Origin: Planococcus citri
Lineage: Eukaryota; Arthropoda; Insecta; Hemiptera; Pseudococcidae
Length of the DNA stretch: 64,000 bases
Assembly (NCBI RefSeq): GCF_950023065.1
Contig: NC_088678.1
Location: 13,444,580-13,508,579 of the forward strand
Direction of reading: 5' to 3'
Part shown: piece after piece, positions 48,646 through 59,100 of the stretch
Layout of the letters: each line of letters opens with the position of its first letter
Numbering within the stretch: position 1 is the stretch's first letter
Made by a program: the position numbers and the translations under genes
Notes under the pieces: model-generated
Told to the model about the DNA's origin: nothing
Databases searched by the model: none
The model's input: only the letters and a program-made list of their open reading frames with translations

Positions 48646-48822
48646 TTTTCCTTGACAAGGGAATCCTCTTGAAGTGTTATCATCCGATTAGAACGGGACC
48701 GCGGTTTTTGTAAAGAGCATGGTTTAAAACCCACAAAACTAAATTTTTGGCTGCGCAACTTCATTCTTCGATTTTTGGCAAACATTTGAAAATTCAAAAT
48801 TGACTGTTTTTGGTGATTTATG
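48646..48822. mobile_element. Foldback family 2 arm fragment
   Basis: The sequence repeats the family 2 arm: CCGATTAGAACGGGACCGCGG, AGAGCATGGTTTAAAACCC, TTTGAAAATTCAAAATTGAC. It breaks at GATTTATG, where the CTGGCATGAAATCC element end begins. Confidence 0.75.
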
Positions 48823-48908
48823 CTGGCATGAAATCCACTAAGTATTTAATTTTTTTTAGAGACTTTAGTGACTGAAAAATAACAAAAAAGTGGCCAAAAA
48901 TTTGAAGA
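48823..48908. mobile_element. Left-end fragment of the CAGGCATG element family
   Basis: CTGGCATGAAATCCACTA, then TTTAGTGACTGAAAAATA and AAAAAAGTGGCCAAAAATTTG, matches the left end of the element at 24800 base for base over most of its length. The right end is not seen nearby. It abuts the 3' end of the LINE at 48910. Confidence 0.65.
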
Positions 48909-48909
48909 A

Positions 48910-49798
48910 GAAATATGTATTTATTGGGCTCAGCGCCTAAACGCTATACACGAGGCGATCAATTTTTATACAATAATAACGCGGTACTTAAGAGGGCAGG
49001 CAAAAATTTTTTTTATAAAAACCTACAAATATAACGATTTGAAAGAATTATTGTTTTATTGCATCAAAAAAGATCTTGAGGATTTTTATGTGTTTTAAGA
49101 CGATTCATAAGATTTTTGTTAAGTACCGTAGGGATTCAAAGTCATCAAGCGATTCCAGGGTGAATAGGTATTTTTCAGTAAGTCTTCCAGAGGAGGCGTC
49201 GATTGATTCTATTTGCAGTTCATTATGTAACTGATTGTTTCGGAGGAACCACAGTGCGTTTGTAATGATTCTCAGAACTTTGTTTTGCATAATTTGTAGC
49301 TTATGTTTGTTAGTTTTTGAAGCTGTTATCCATATCGGCGCTGCATTGGGAATGAGCTACGGATGAGACTTTTGTAAAGAAGTAGACTACACAATGTAGA
49401 CAATGTGGAACGACAATTCAGTAAAGGGTAAAGTTTACGTAGTTTGGGGTAGGCATCATGTGATTTGAGAACCATATGGTTTTTGAGAGATAGTTTCTAG
49501 TCTAAGTGTACGCCAAAATATTCCATGGTACCACAGTGTTATCGATTAAGATGTCTGGAGTCAGTGAGATTTTGCAAAGTGTAAATATTTTTGTTTCACT
49601 TTTAAGAGGATTTAGCTTAAGTTTCCAGCGTTCAAACCATGGTTCCACTTCATTGACACCAGCTTGAAGTTGATTACAAGCAATTAGAAGATCATTATTT
49701 TGGCTGAGTAAACACGTATCATCAGCAAACATTGCTATTTCATTATCAGCTGGTTTAGGAATATCATAGCAGTATAAGATGAACAATATTAGACTCAA
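48910..49798 (-). mobile_element. Jockey-like LINE fragment (copy D)
   Basis: Read on the minus strand, 49798 to 49502 gives LILFILYCYDIPKP and the RT box AMFADDTCLLSQN, then WFERWKLKLNPLKSE and a DTVVPWN-like block. The C-terminal block QNKVLRIITNALWFLRNNQL follows at 49290. The 3' end has an AATAAA on the minus strand near 48925. Frameshifts and gaps separate the blocks. It is truncated at its 5' end, exactly where copy C begins in the opposite direction. Confidence 0.82.
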
Positions 49799-49970
49799 TT
49801 TTGGTCACTTTTTCTCAAAACTATCCAACCTCAACATTCCAGTTTATACTTATTATAAAAATGATTCGCTCATTCTTGCAAGATCAAACATTTGTCATTA
49901 AAATTGGAACATAAATATCAAACGAAAAAAGAATGTCCATTGGGGTACCACAAGGAGCAGGGCAGGGCCG

Positions 49971-51605
49971 CACAGTGGTCTGTAAAAAAATCTAGCGCGC
50001 CAAAAATCGAAAAAACCAAAGTCAAAAATATCAAAAAATGATACTGGGAACATGTGTAGAAATGTCCAAAGCATTCAATTTTGCTTGTTTGGTTGACTTG
50101 ATCATGAATATTATTGCTACAGAGCTAGGTAAAGTGGGCGGAGTTTGAAATAACCGGTTTTGTGATAATAGTGTGTACTTTTGTCGTGTTTCCTGCTGGA
50201 ATACATCATGCTTAAAAAGTGAACCGCTTACACAGTTTGATAGCATTTTTAATGCTGATTTCAAATCTGTATTCATTTTAAAGTTTTGATGCACTGGTGG
50301 CCGAGAATTGAACTAAAAATGTAAGTACTTTTACTCAATTTTTCAATGTATACAGATTGGGTTATGTTACATGGGCCAAGTGGGACCAGAAAAAGTTTTC
50401 CATGAAAAGCACCGCTGAAATGTGTATTTTCACATGCTTTTATTATTTCTTGCTACAACTTGCTACATTGGGCAGTACCATGAAAAATACATCCAAAGTT
50501 GATGTATTTCTGCTGTAAATCATCAAATTTTTCAGGAAAAAAGGGTTTGTGGGTAAAAGTAAGTCTGATAGTGGTATGATTTCATGAATTGGTACTTCTT
50601 ATGATGAATATCAAATTCACCTTGAGAATAAAAATGTACTTTTCAGCAGTAGAGATAGCATGTGAGAGTAGACGAGTAGAGGCACACATTTCAGTGGTAC
50701 CTACTAATCATGAAATTTTATTTGACCAGACTTGATTAACGTAACATAATCCAAAAGGCGCGTGAAAGAATTGAGTAAAAATATTTACTTTTATAGTTCA
50801 ATTCTCAACCGCCAGTAGGTAGAAGTACATCAAAACTTGAAAATAAATACAGATTTAAAATCATCATTAAAAATAAGTACTATCAAACCATATGAAGGGT
50901 CCATGTTGTAAGCACACTATATTCCAGCAGGAAACGCAATAAAGGCACACCAATACCTATTAGAAAATCAGTTCATGCTAAGTTTTGCCTACCTTTCTCC
51001 CTTGGGTTACCCTTAGACTATTTCATGAATAACTTCAGAAGCGTGTTCAGTGGGTTTAAAAACATGCATTTTGATACCCCACACGATCTTTTGAAAACAT
51101 TTTGAAGTTTACCTCCCTTCCTCGGAGTACTCTTTAACTATTTCGTAAAATCAGCCCCAGAAATGTGTTCAGGAGGTTTAAAAACATGCATTTTGATACC
51201 CCACACAATTTTTTTTGAAAATTTTGAAATTCACCCCCTCCCCCAGGTCACCCTTCAACTATTTCGTAAAAATAACCTCAGGAACATGTTCAGGAGATTT
51301 AAAAACATGCATTTTGATACCCCACACAATTTTTTTTGAAAATTTTGAAATTTACCCCCTCCCCTAGGTCACCCTTCAACTATTTTGTAAAAATAACCTC
51401 AGAAACGTGTTCAGGAGGTTGAAAAACATGCTTTTTGATATCTCACACGATTTTTTTGAAAATTTTGAAGTTTACCCCCCTCCACATAGCCTTCTTTAGG
51501 GTTTTGGAAAAAATGGACTCCAAAAATGGATTCAGCGACCCAAAAATACCCCCTACTCCAATTTTCAGATTTTTGGTGTGCTAGATTTTTTCACAGACCA
51601 CTATG
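49971..51605. mobile_element. 1.6-kb TIR element with internal foldback and tandem array
   Basis: The ends read CA-AGTGGTCTGT-AAAAAATC inward (TIR about 40 bp). GGCCG is duplicated at 49966-49970 and 51606-51610. Inside are inverted arms of about 200 bp (50170-50380 and 50735-50955, sharing TTTCCTGCTGGAATA and GAGAATTGAACTA). A tandem array follows at 50985-51480. No transposase. Confidence 0.78.
50985..51480 (+). repeat. Tandem array, period about 121 bp, four units
   Basis: AACATGCATTTTGATACCCC starts at about 51061, 51182 and 51303, and a worn version at 51425. Each unit continues with CACAC-ATTTTTTTGAAAATTTTGAA, a C-rich CACCCCCTCCCCCAGGTCAC block and CTATTTCGTAAAAATAACC. Confidence 0.85.
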
Positions 51606-52235
51606 GGCCGGACCCAAGACCACGTAGCCCACCGAGATATCCCATTTCAGCGCCCCTAATTTTGGGCTCCTCAATTAATCAGCCAAATTTTTTCCCCCAT
51701 TTTTCAAAGTGCAGGACACTGAGCATAAAAATTCATTCAGAATTTTTTTAAGCAGCCCAGTTTTTATGTCATCGGCCCAAATATGTCGCGGCCCACGAAA
51801 AATCCAGTTTTTCCACCAATGACATTTTGAAAAGTTTGTTTAAAACTAACTACTTTCCAAACACAATAAATAATTTGAGAAAATATAGAAAATAATGATT
51901 TAGCCCGAGTGAAGCGAGGGAAAAAGCTTTTGAAAAAAATGAAAATTTTGAGGATAGGTATGTTAAGGTAATTTTGTTGGCAAATTAACATTTAAATCCT
52001 TTCAAAATTTAGTAAGTTTTTGACGTTTTTTCGTACTTTTTTTGGGTCATTTTCCAATTTTGTACCTTCTTCATAAATTCGTACTTCTTTCGGCCTGTAG
52101 ACACCCTGTTTTTGGCGACCCAAACAACACAATATTTTACATTCATTGTGTTTGATTACATCAATTGCGATTGCGGAGGCAAAAATATTCTGGGAATAGC
52201 TGCCCAGTACTAAGCCCTCTTCTATACAATACACA

Positions 52236-53094
52236 TGTGTCATTCCATAGGTAATGGGCCCATTTGGTCGTTTCTATTTATCGAGATAATCGTGTTTTTA
52301 GTGAAAAAGTCGAGAGAATCGATAATTTAGGTTTTGATGGATTTTGATGTAGAACATATGCGACTATCACGTGACAAAGTATCAAGGCCGCAGGTGCGCC
52401 CCAAGCAGAGAAAAATTGGAACTAAAGTTTTTCCAAGAAGGACCCATTTGGTCGATTTTGTTTTTTTGCAGTAAATTCATTTCTGAAGACTTCTGAAAAA
52501 ATACCCACCAAATTATACTGCACCTAGTTGCCAGTGGCAACATGTATATTGTATACCATTCAAAAACATTGTTTTACCTAGGTGTAGCACTAGCAGTGTG
52601 GCACTGGTAATGGATTGCAGAGCAGAAGGTATGGGTTCAAATCGCACCTCAGGAAGAACTATGAAGTTGAAAAAATTTTTTTTATGATTTTTATTTTTAC
52701 AAGTTGAATTTTGACAGAAAATGTAATTTAATCATTTTTTTTGCTTTTGAAAAGAGTAATGAATTTTTATGCATAATTTTAGTTTATTAATAATTGTTTT
52801 TCAGGCTTAAAATACTCATAAACATGAAAAGATTGAGTAAAAAATCGCTATTGCAAGGTATGAAGGTTTTGGGATTACATGAAATTTCAGCTTTTTTCAG
52901 AAAAAAACTTTGAAGGCGATTTTCTCAAAAAATGAGCTTTTCAAATTTTTAATTATGGATTTTTTTGGAGTTTTTTTTTGCACTTTATGGGCTTCTATCC
53001 AGCTCATATGATTGCTACGGAGGTCTACTTCACCCCCCTCCCCACCAAAAACTCAATATCGGCCAAATGGGCCCATTACCTGCGGAATGACACA
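52236..53094. mobile_element. TIR element with tRNA-like segment, inserted in LINE copy C
   Basis: Left TGTGTCATTCCATAGGTAAT and right TTACCTGCGGAATGACACA are inverted, extended by GGGCCCATTTGG (TIR about 35 bp). AATA stands on both sides of the insertion. The flanks are LINE codons for VLSPLLYN and IYCDDL. No transposase ORF. Confidence 0.8.
52588..52668 (+). other. tRNA-like segment (possible SINE head)
   Basis: TGGCACTGGTAATGG resembles an A box and GGGTTCAAATCGCACC a B box, about 35 bp apart. The T-stem pairs poorly and no intact cloverleaf is evident, so it is a tRNA pseudogene or SINE-derived piece inside the element 52236-53094. Confidence 0.4.
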
Positions 53095-53864
53095 ATATAC
53101 TGTGATGATCTGAAACCGATAGACTGTGAAGCACTGATGTTTGCAGACAATGTTTACCTTCTAACACAAGACTACTCCTTAGAAGAAGCTATCATTAAAT
53201 TACAATCATCTGTAAATGGAGTCTGCAACTGGTACAATGAATGGGAACTCAAACATAACCCTTCCAAATGTGAATCAAAGATCTTTACATTAGGAAAGAG
53301 ACAGCCACAAAACTGTATCTCAATCAATAACTCCAAAATTCCATGAAAATCAGACACTGTTAGATATCTGGGTGTATGGCTCGATTTACAATTTCATTTC
53401 ACTACCTACATCGAGAAGAAATTGCAATTGGCTTACCAAAGACTTTGATTACTCTATCCTCTCCTAAACAAGAAATCAAAACTCAATGTAAGCCGTGGAA
53501 AAATTATATACACCAGCTTACTTAGACCCATCTTAACTCATGGATGTATGAGTATAACATGGCCAAGTATATTAAACACCAATATCAAGAAGATGTAAAT
53601 CTTTCAAAACAAAATAATGAGAATTATTACCAAGAGCCCCTGGTTTGTACACAACCTCCAGCTTCGAAAAGAACTCAAATTAACCTCCATAAAAGAACAT
53701 ATCCAGCTATTAAGCATAAAATGCCTTGATCAAATGTGAGAAATTGAAGAAATAACTCATCTAACAACACCAATTTCAAATCGACATCTATGGCCAAAAT
53801 TAGCTCAAGACATATATAATTGATATGATTCAAGTAAGTACCTATGTAATATTGTTTGTTTGTG

Positions 53865-54940
53865 AGTTATAGCGACATTCACACTGGTCCGCAAAAAACA
53901 ATCAATAGGTAAATAATCAATAAATAAATCTATCTATCAACTTCATTTCTTGAAATTTTTGATCCAGAAAAAAGTGAGATTAGTTTTGAGCCAATGATCA
54001 TATCAACAGAAATATACAGGGTGTCCCACCATAGAATGGTCTCCTTTCACTGGTAACAAAGGCAATCCATCCAGAGCAAAAGTATGCATGTTTGCCTACT
54101 TCATGATTTGAAGGGGCTGAGTGCAAAACGATCAATCTCAGAAAAGTGTTCAAAAGTTGATTACCTTTCAACGTTTTCCACGAAACTCTCAAAAAAATAT
54201 TTTCACACCGCAAGCCTCACATCTCTATCTCGATTAGGTAGTTGAACAGTTGAATTGAATTTTGAAAAATTACTTTAAAAAAATTAATTCAAATTTTTCC
54301 CCTTAGAAAATGGCCAAAATTCAATAAGATTGTCGTGAAATCATTTTTTACTCATATGATAGGTACTGTTTTACAAATTTTAGTGAGTTTTCAAGAAAAA
54401 AAACAATTTTTCTGGAGGCGATTTTTTAGAATTCAAACTCAAACCCTTTTAATTTTTCTACTAAAACATGATAATACCTACAGGAGTGCAGATTGAGCCA
54501 TTAAAACTAGGTAACACACTTTTTTCTTCAAGAAACATCAAGATTAATTAGGTGAAGAGGGCATTTATTTATAAAGACTTCCAACAAAAGTTTAAACTAA
54601 ATGAGTTGTGCGATAGAAAAATTCTGGACAAAATCGTCAATTCATAAAGAAAACAAAAAAAGTGAAAACCAATGTTAAAAAAACAAAAACAACCCCTCCT
54701 TAAAAAAAAAAAAAAAAAAGAATCAAACATTAAAAAAACCCCAAAAAATTAATCTGATTAAAAACATAAAACAGCTTGCCTTACTATCAGCCCCCTAAAG
54801 GCTCTAAGTATATAAACAAGTATACAAGTATTGCAGTAAATAGATAAAATATGGATTAAAAATAAGTAGGTATGGATGCGCATAAGAAATCGTCACGAAA
54901 CAGACAAAGAATGCTACATATGTATAAAAATAACATTATT
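53865..54940. other. Non-coding spacer downstream of the zinc-finger gene
   Basis: An isolated element end CAGGGTGTCCCACCATAGAA lies at 54016 with no partner found. An A-rich run is at 54702-54719. The 3' UTR of the minus-strand zinc-finger gene should occupy the right part; no polyadenylation signal was fixed. Confidence 0.45.
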
Positions 54941-54943
54941 CAG

Positions 54944-56178
54944 CTAGGTTTCGCAAACTTTTGATCGGAGATGTACTATTAATGCATCTCTTCGTGTAAA
55001 CTTAGCCTGACAACCGGCACACTGATAATCGTAAATTTTATCATGAATTCTCATATGACGGTCAAAATTTTTCTGCCAATTGCTCGAGTATTCGCATTTA
55101 GAACACTTGAAAGTTTTCTCTTTTTTATGTACCAAAAAATGATTCCTTATAACGTTTCTATTATGAAACGTTTTCGAGCATATGTCACACGAGAAGGTTC
55201 GTTTTTCCTGCTTCTTCAAATCCATCTGTTGACCATGCGAAAATTTCACATGCAGAATCAAATGAGGCTTCAGTCGAAAACCTTGGCTGCATAAATGACA
55301 CTGGTATAAGACCGGAAGTTCGTGGTACTTGGTTTTTCCTTCGTGAACCTTAAAATGAGTAATTAAAGTTGTTCTAGTGGTACACGAGAAATCGCAATGA
55401 GCGCAAGCGAATGGTCTATTTTTAGAATGATTCGCCATATGTCTAACTAGATATTCTTTCAATTTGAAGACCATTTTGCAAATATCGCATACGAATTTTT
55501 GATCAGTGTGCACTTTCATATGCAAGAACAACAATCTTCTTGCAGCAAACGAACGTTTACAAACCGAACACGAAAATGATTTCTCGTTCGAATGTATCCT
55601 TTGATGCGATTTCAAACTTTCTTCTTTTCGGAACTTGGCTTTACAAGTTGCACATTCGTGTGTCTTATTGAAATGCATTTTTATATGAGAAGCGAGCGCG
55701 GCTTTGATTTTAAATAAACCTCCGCATAAATCACACTCGAAGGGATATTCCTTACGGTGAATTGACATGTGATTTTTGAAAGCATCTTGTTCGTCGAACC
55801 CAACGCCACAAATTAAACAATGATGCGATTTATCCGGATCGTGGATTATGAAATGCCGACTGAGGTGTCTTTTTCGCTTGAATGTAGCTTTGCATTTCAA
55901 GCACGCGTAGTCTGGTCTGAGTTTGTGTGTTCTCAAATGGTTAATAAAGTTCGTACGCATATGAAATGTACAAGAGCAATGATTGCAAACGTAAGTGGAG
56001 TATTTTTTAGTCAGCCGGTATTTCATATTCATACAAATGCGAAGATGCTGTAGCAGGCGGTGTTTGTATCCGAATGATTTTGAGCAATTATCGCAAACGA
56101 ATTCTTTTTTCAGGGTATTGTTGACTTGGATTTTATCTGATGATGGATTAGAACTGTCTCGTGAAGAAGGATTTTCAT
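54944..56178 (-). CDS. Terminal exon B: about 13 C2H2 zinc fingers
   Basis: This exon starts after AAATTTCAG and reads AT-GAA-AAT-CCT. It encodes 410 residues. The fingers run in order from FVCDNCSKSF (C2HC) through YVCNHCSCTF, YACLKCKATF, HHCLICGVGF, FECDLCGGLF, HECATCKAKF, FSCSVCKRSF, FVCDICKMVF, FACAHCDFSC, YQCHLCSQGF, FSCDICSKTF and FKCSKCEYSS to YQCAGCQAKF, whose last ligand is Cys (HLRSKVC). Linkers are short but seldom the canonical TGEKP, so they may pack less tightly on DNA. The stop is at 54944-54946. Confidence 0.9.
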
Positions 56179-59100
56179 CTGAAATTTAAAAGTTTCCATC
56201 GGTATGAATTCGTAATTTAGGTTGGCCAAGTTAGTAACCCATTTATATTGCGATAAGCTCTTGTCAAATTGAATTTTGAGAGCAAAAGCGCCATTTTAAA
56301 TAGTCCAAGCTGGTGAATTAGTGCGAGTATAAGTGCGAAAAACTAAAAAGTGAGTTATAAATATACTATTCTTGAGATATGTATGAATCACGCAGCGAAG
56401 GTGACGAAGAAAAAATCAAATACAACTTCAAGGTCGTGTAAAATTCCCCAATGAATTATTGATAAAAATTTTACTAGGTATTCGAGTCTCACAAAATGAA
56501 AAATTTTGACGTTTTTTCAGACTTTTGACTCTTTACAATTAATTTTGGAATTAATGCAACCTTAAAAGTTGAATTCCAAAATCAATTTTTATCCGATCCA
56601 TATTGGTCGGGAGTGGGGGGGGGGAGGAGGGGAGGGCTTACATAAGGATCACTAGCACCTCCCTGCCTATCCTCCGGGCCAACTTTTTTCTTAAAGTGGG
56701 AGTCCTAAGAACATTTCTAGCATTCTAGCCCTTGTCCTCAAAAAAAAAGTGAGCCTACTTTCAAAATGGCTGCCATTTTGATTCACAGGTCAGCCGAAAT
56801 CTCAGATTTTGCGTTCCAACATGGGACTAGCACGACATTTTTTAAACCTTACAAAGGTAGATCGAAAGAGCAGGTAAAAATTCATCACCTGTCAAAATTT
56901 CAAGTGCTAAAGTGCCTTTTTCGATTTTTGGTGAATTTTCAAAAATCAAATTTTGGCCAAAATGTGAGAAAAAAATCAAAATTTTACCAAATTGACCTAG
57001 AAAGCCGAAATATGAGATATACCCAATTTTTGACCTGCCAAATCGATTGGAAACTGTTTCAACCCGCTTTGAGCAGTTCTGGAGCCTCCAGCAGATTTTT
57101 GAAACTCGAAATTCCCACAAAATTTCCTCAAATGGATTCGGAAAGCAGAAATTAATTCTGGAAACTAATTTCAATACGCTGTGAAGTCGACTGCACGTAA
57201 ATTTCAACTCGATTTGCAGCCTCCAGTGGATTTTTGAAAATCGAAATTCCCACAAAATTTCCTCAAATGGAGTTGGAAAGCAGAAATTAATTCTTGAAAC
57301 CAATTTCAATACGCTGTGAAGTCGACTGCATGTAAATTTCAACTCGATTTGGAGCCTCCAGTGGATTTTTGATAATCGAAATTCCCACAAAATTTCCTCA
57401 AATGGAGTTGGAAAGCAGAAATTAATACTTGAAACCAATTTCAATACGCTGTGAAGTCGACTGCACGTAATTTTCAACTCGTTTTGGAGCCTCCAGTTGA
57501 TTTTTGATACTCGAAATTCCCACAAAATTTCATCAAATGGAGTTGGAAAGGAGATATTAATTCTGCAAATTAATTTCAATACCCCGTGAAGTCGACTGCA
57601 GGTAAATTTCAAGTCGTTTTGGAGCCTCCAGCGATTTTTTGAAAATTACTGGAGCCTCCAGTAGATTTTTGAAACTTGAAATTTCCGCAAAATTTCATAA
57701 AATGGAGTTAGAAAACAGAAATTAATTCTGGAAACCAATTTCAATACGCTGTGAAGTCGACTGCAGGTAAATTTCAACTAGTTTTGGAGCCTCCAGTGGA
57801 TTTTTGAAACTCGAAATTCCCACAAAATTTCATCAAAATGGAGTTGGAAAGAAGAAATTAATTCTGCAAACTAATTTCAATACGCTGTGAAGTCGAGTGC
57901 AGGTAAATTTCAAGTCGTTTTGGAGCCTCCAGCGATTTTTTGAAAATTACTGAGGTCTCCAGTAGATTTTTGAAACTTGAAATTTCCCCAAAATTTCATC
58001 AAATGGAGTTAGGAAGCCAGAAATTTACACTGCAAACTAATTTCAATTCAATACTTCTATGAAGTCGACTGCATAGTGGTTTCAAGTGGTTTTGAAGCAT
58101 CCAGCTACTTTTTGGAAATTTGAATGTTCCTAAAAACGCCATGAAACCTTACAAAAAGTCATTGGAGGTTCCAAAATTACTTGAACTCACCTGAAATCGT
58201 CTTCATAGGATGTTAAAATTTGTTTGCAGATTAAATTTCGGCTTGCTAACCCCATTCGATGAAATTTTGTGGGAATTTCGAGTTTAAAAAATCCACTGGA
58301 GGCTCCAGTAATTTTGAAAAAATCACTGGAGGCTCCAAAACAAGTTGAAATTTACCTGCAGTCGACTTCACAGCGTATTGAAATTGGTTTCCAGCATTAA
58401 TTTCTGCTTTCCAACTCTATTTGATGACATTTTGTGAGATTTTAAGTTTCAAAAATCTGCTGGAGGCTCCAGAACTGCTTAAAACGGTTTGAAACAGTTT
58501 CCAATCGATTTCGCAGGTTGAAAATAGGGTATATTCTAAATTTCAGTTGTCTTGGTCTATTTGGTAAAATTTTGATTTCCCCCTCATTTTTGGCATAAAT
58601 TTGATTTTCAAAAATTCACCAAAAATCGAAAAAGGCACTTTAGCACTCGAAATTTTGACAGGTGATAAATTTTTACCTGCTCTTTCAATCTACCTTTGTA
58701 CGGTTTAAAAAATTTTATGCAGGTCCTATGTTGGAACGCAAGATCTGTGATTTCGGCTGACCTGTCAATCAAAATGGCCACCATTTTGTAAGTAGGGCCA
58801 CTTTTTTTTTTGAGGACAAGGGCTAGAAATGTTCCTTAGGACTCCCCCTTTAAGAAAAAAGTTGTCCCAGCGGATCAGCAGGGGGTCCAAGTGATCCTTA
58901 TGCGCCCTCCCCCCGACTAAAGGTAAAAATTCAATTGAATCACAATATTTAGAGTTTCAACAAAACATTAGCATCAGTCCATCAAAAAAAAATATCCTCA
59001 AAAATGTAACAATGAATCTATTTTTAAAATGTCTAAAGTACGCAATCTCATTCACATCTGTGTTGCTCGAGTTGCTGCATTGGTTGAAAGAAGGCAGCGA

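Larger units (their letters stand above)
49963..52204. mobile_element. Stacked insertion complex in LINE copy C
   Basis: CAGGGCCG at 49963 is interrupted by the element 49971-51605 and resumes as GGCCGGACCCAAG at 51606. The outer element therefore has a hAT-like CAGGGCCGGACCC end. Its right end is not resolved. Inside the right half, GCCCGAGTGAAGCGAGGG lies at 51903 and CCTGTAGACACCCTG ends near 52096, like the right end of the 35942-37709 family. Confidence 0.6.
49799..53860 (+). mobile_element. Jockey-like LINE fragment (copy C), split by stacked insertions
   Basis: The coding pieces are in three blocks. 49799-49962 encodes FLQDQTFVIKIGT and MSIGVPQGA. 52205-52230 encodes VLSPLLYN. 53095-53860 encodes IYCDDLKPIDCEALMFADN, YNEWELKHNPSKCESKIFTL, VRYLGVWLD and a C-terminal block NKIMRIITKSPWFVHNLQL. 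Joined, they give the standard RT order VPQG-x-VLSPLLxN-IYCDDL-FAD. The second block is only 26 bp, isolated between two insertions. Stops and frameshifts (for example TGA at 53344) make it dead. The active-site FADD reads FADN here. Confidence 0.85.

Noticed and set aside
55043..55294. Plus-strand open frames over 55-56 kb
   Set aside because: Antisense shadows of the zinc-finger exon on the minus strand.
56842..57612. 256-residue open frame on the minus strand
   Set aside because: It is entirely made of 135-bp tandem units and arm sequence of foldback copy 4; no domain and no splice context.
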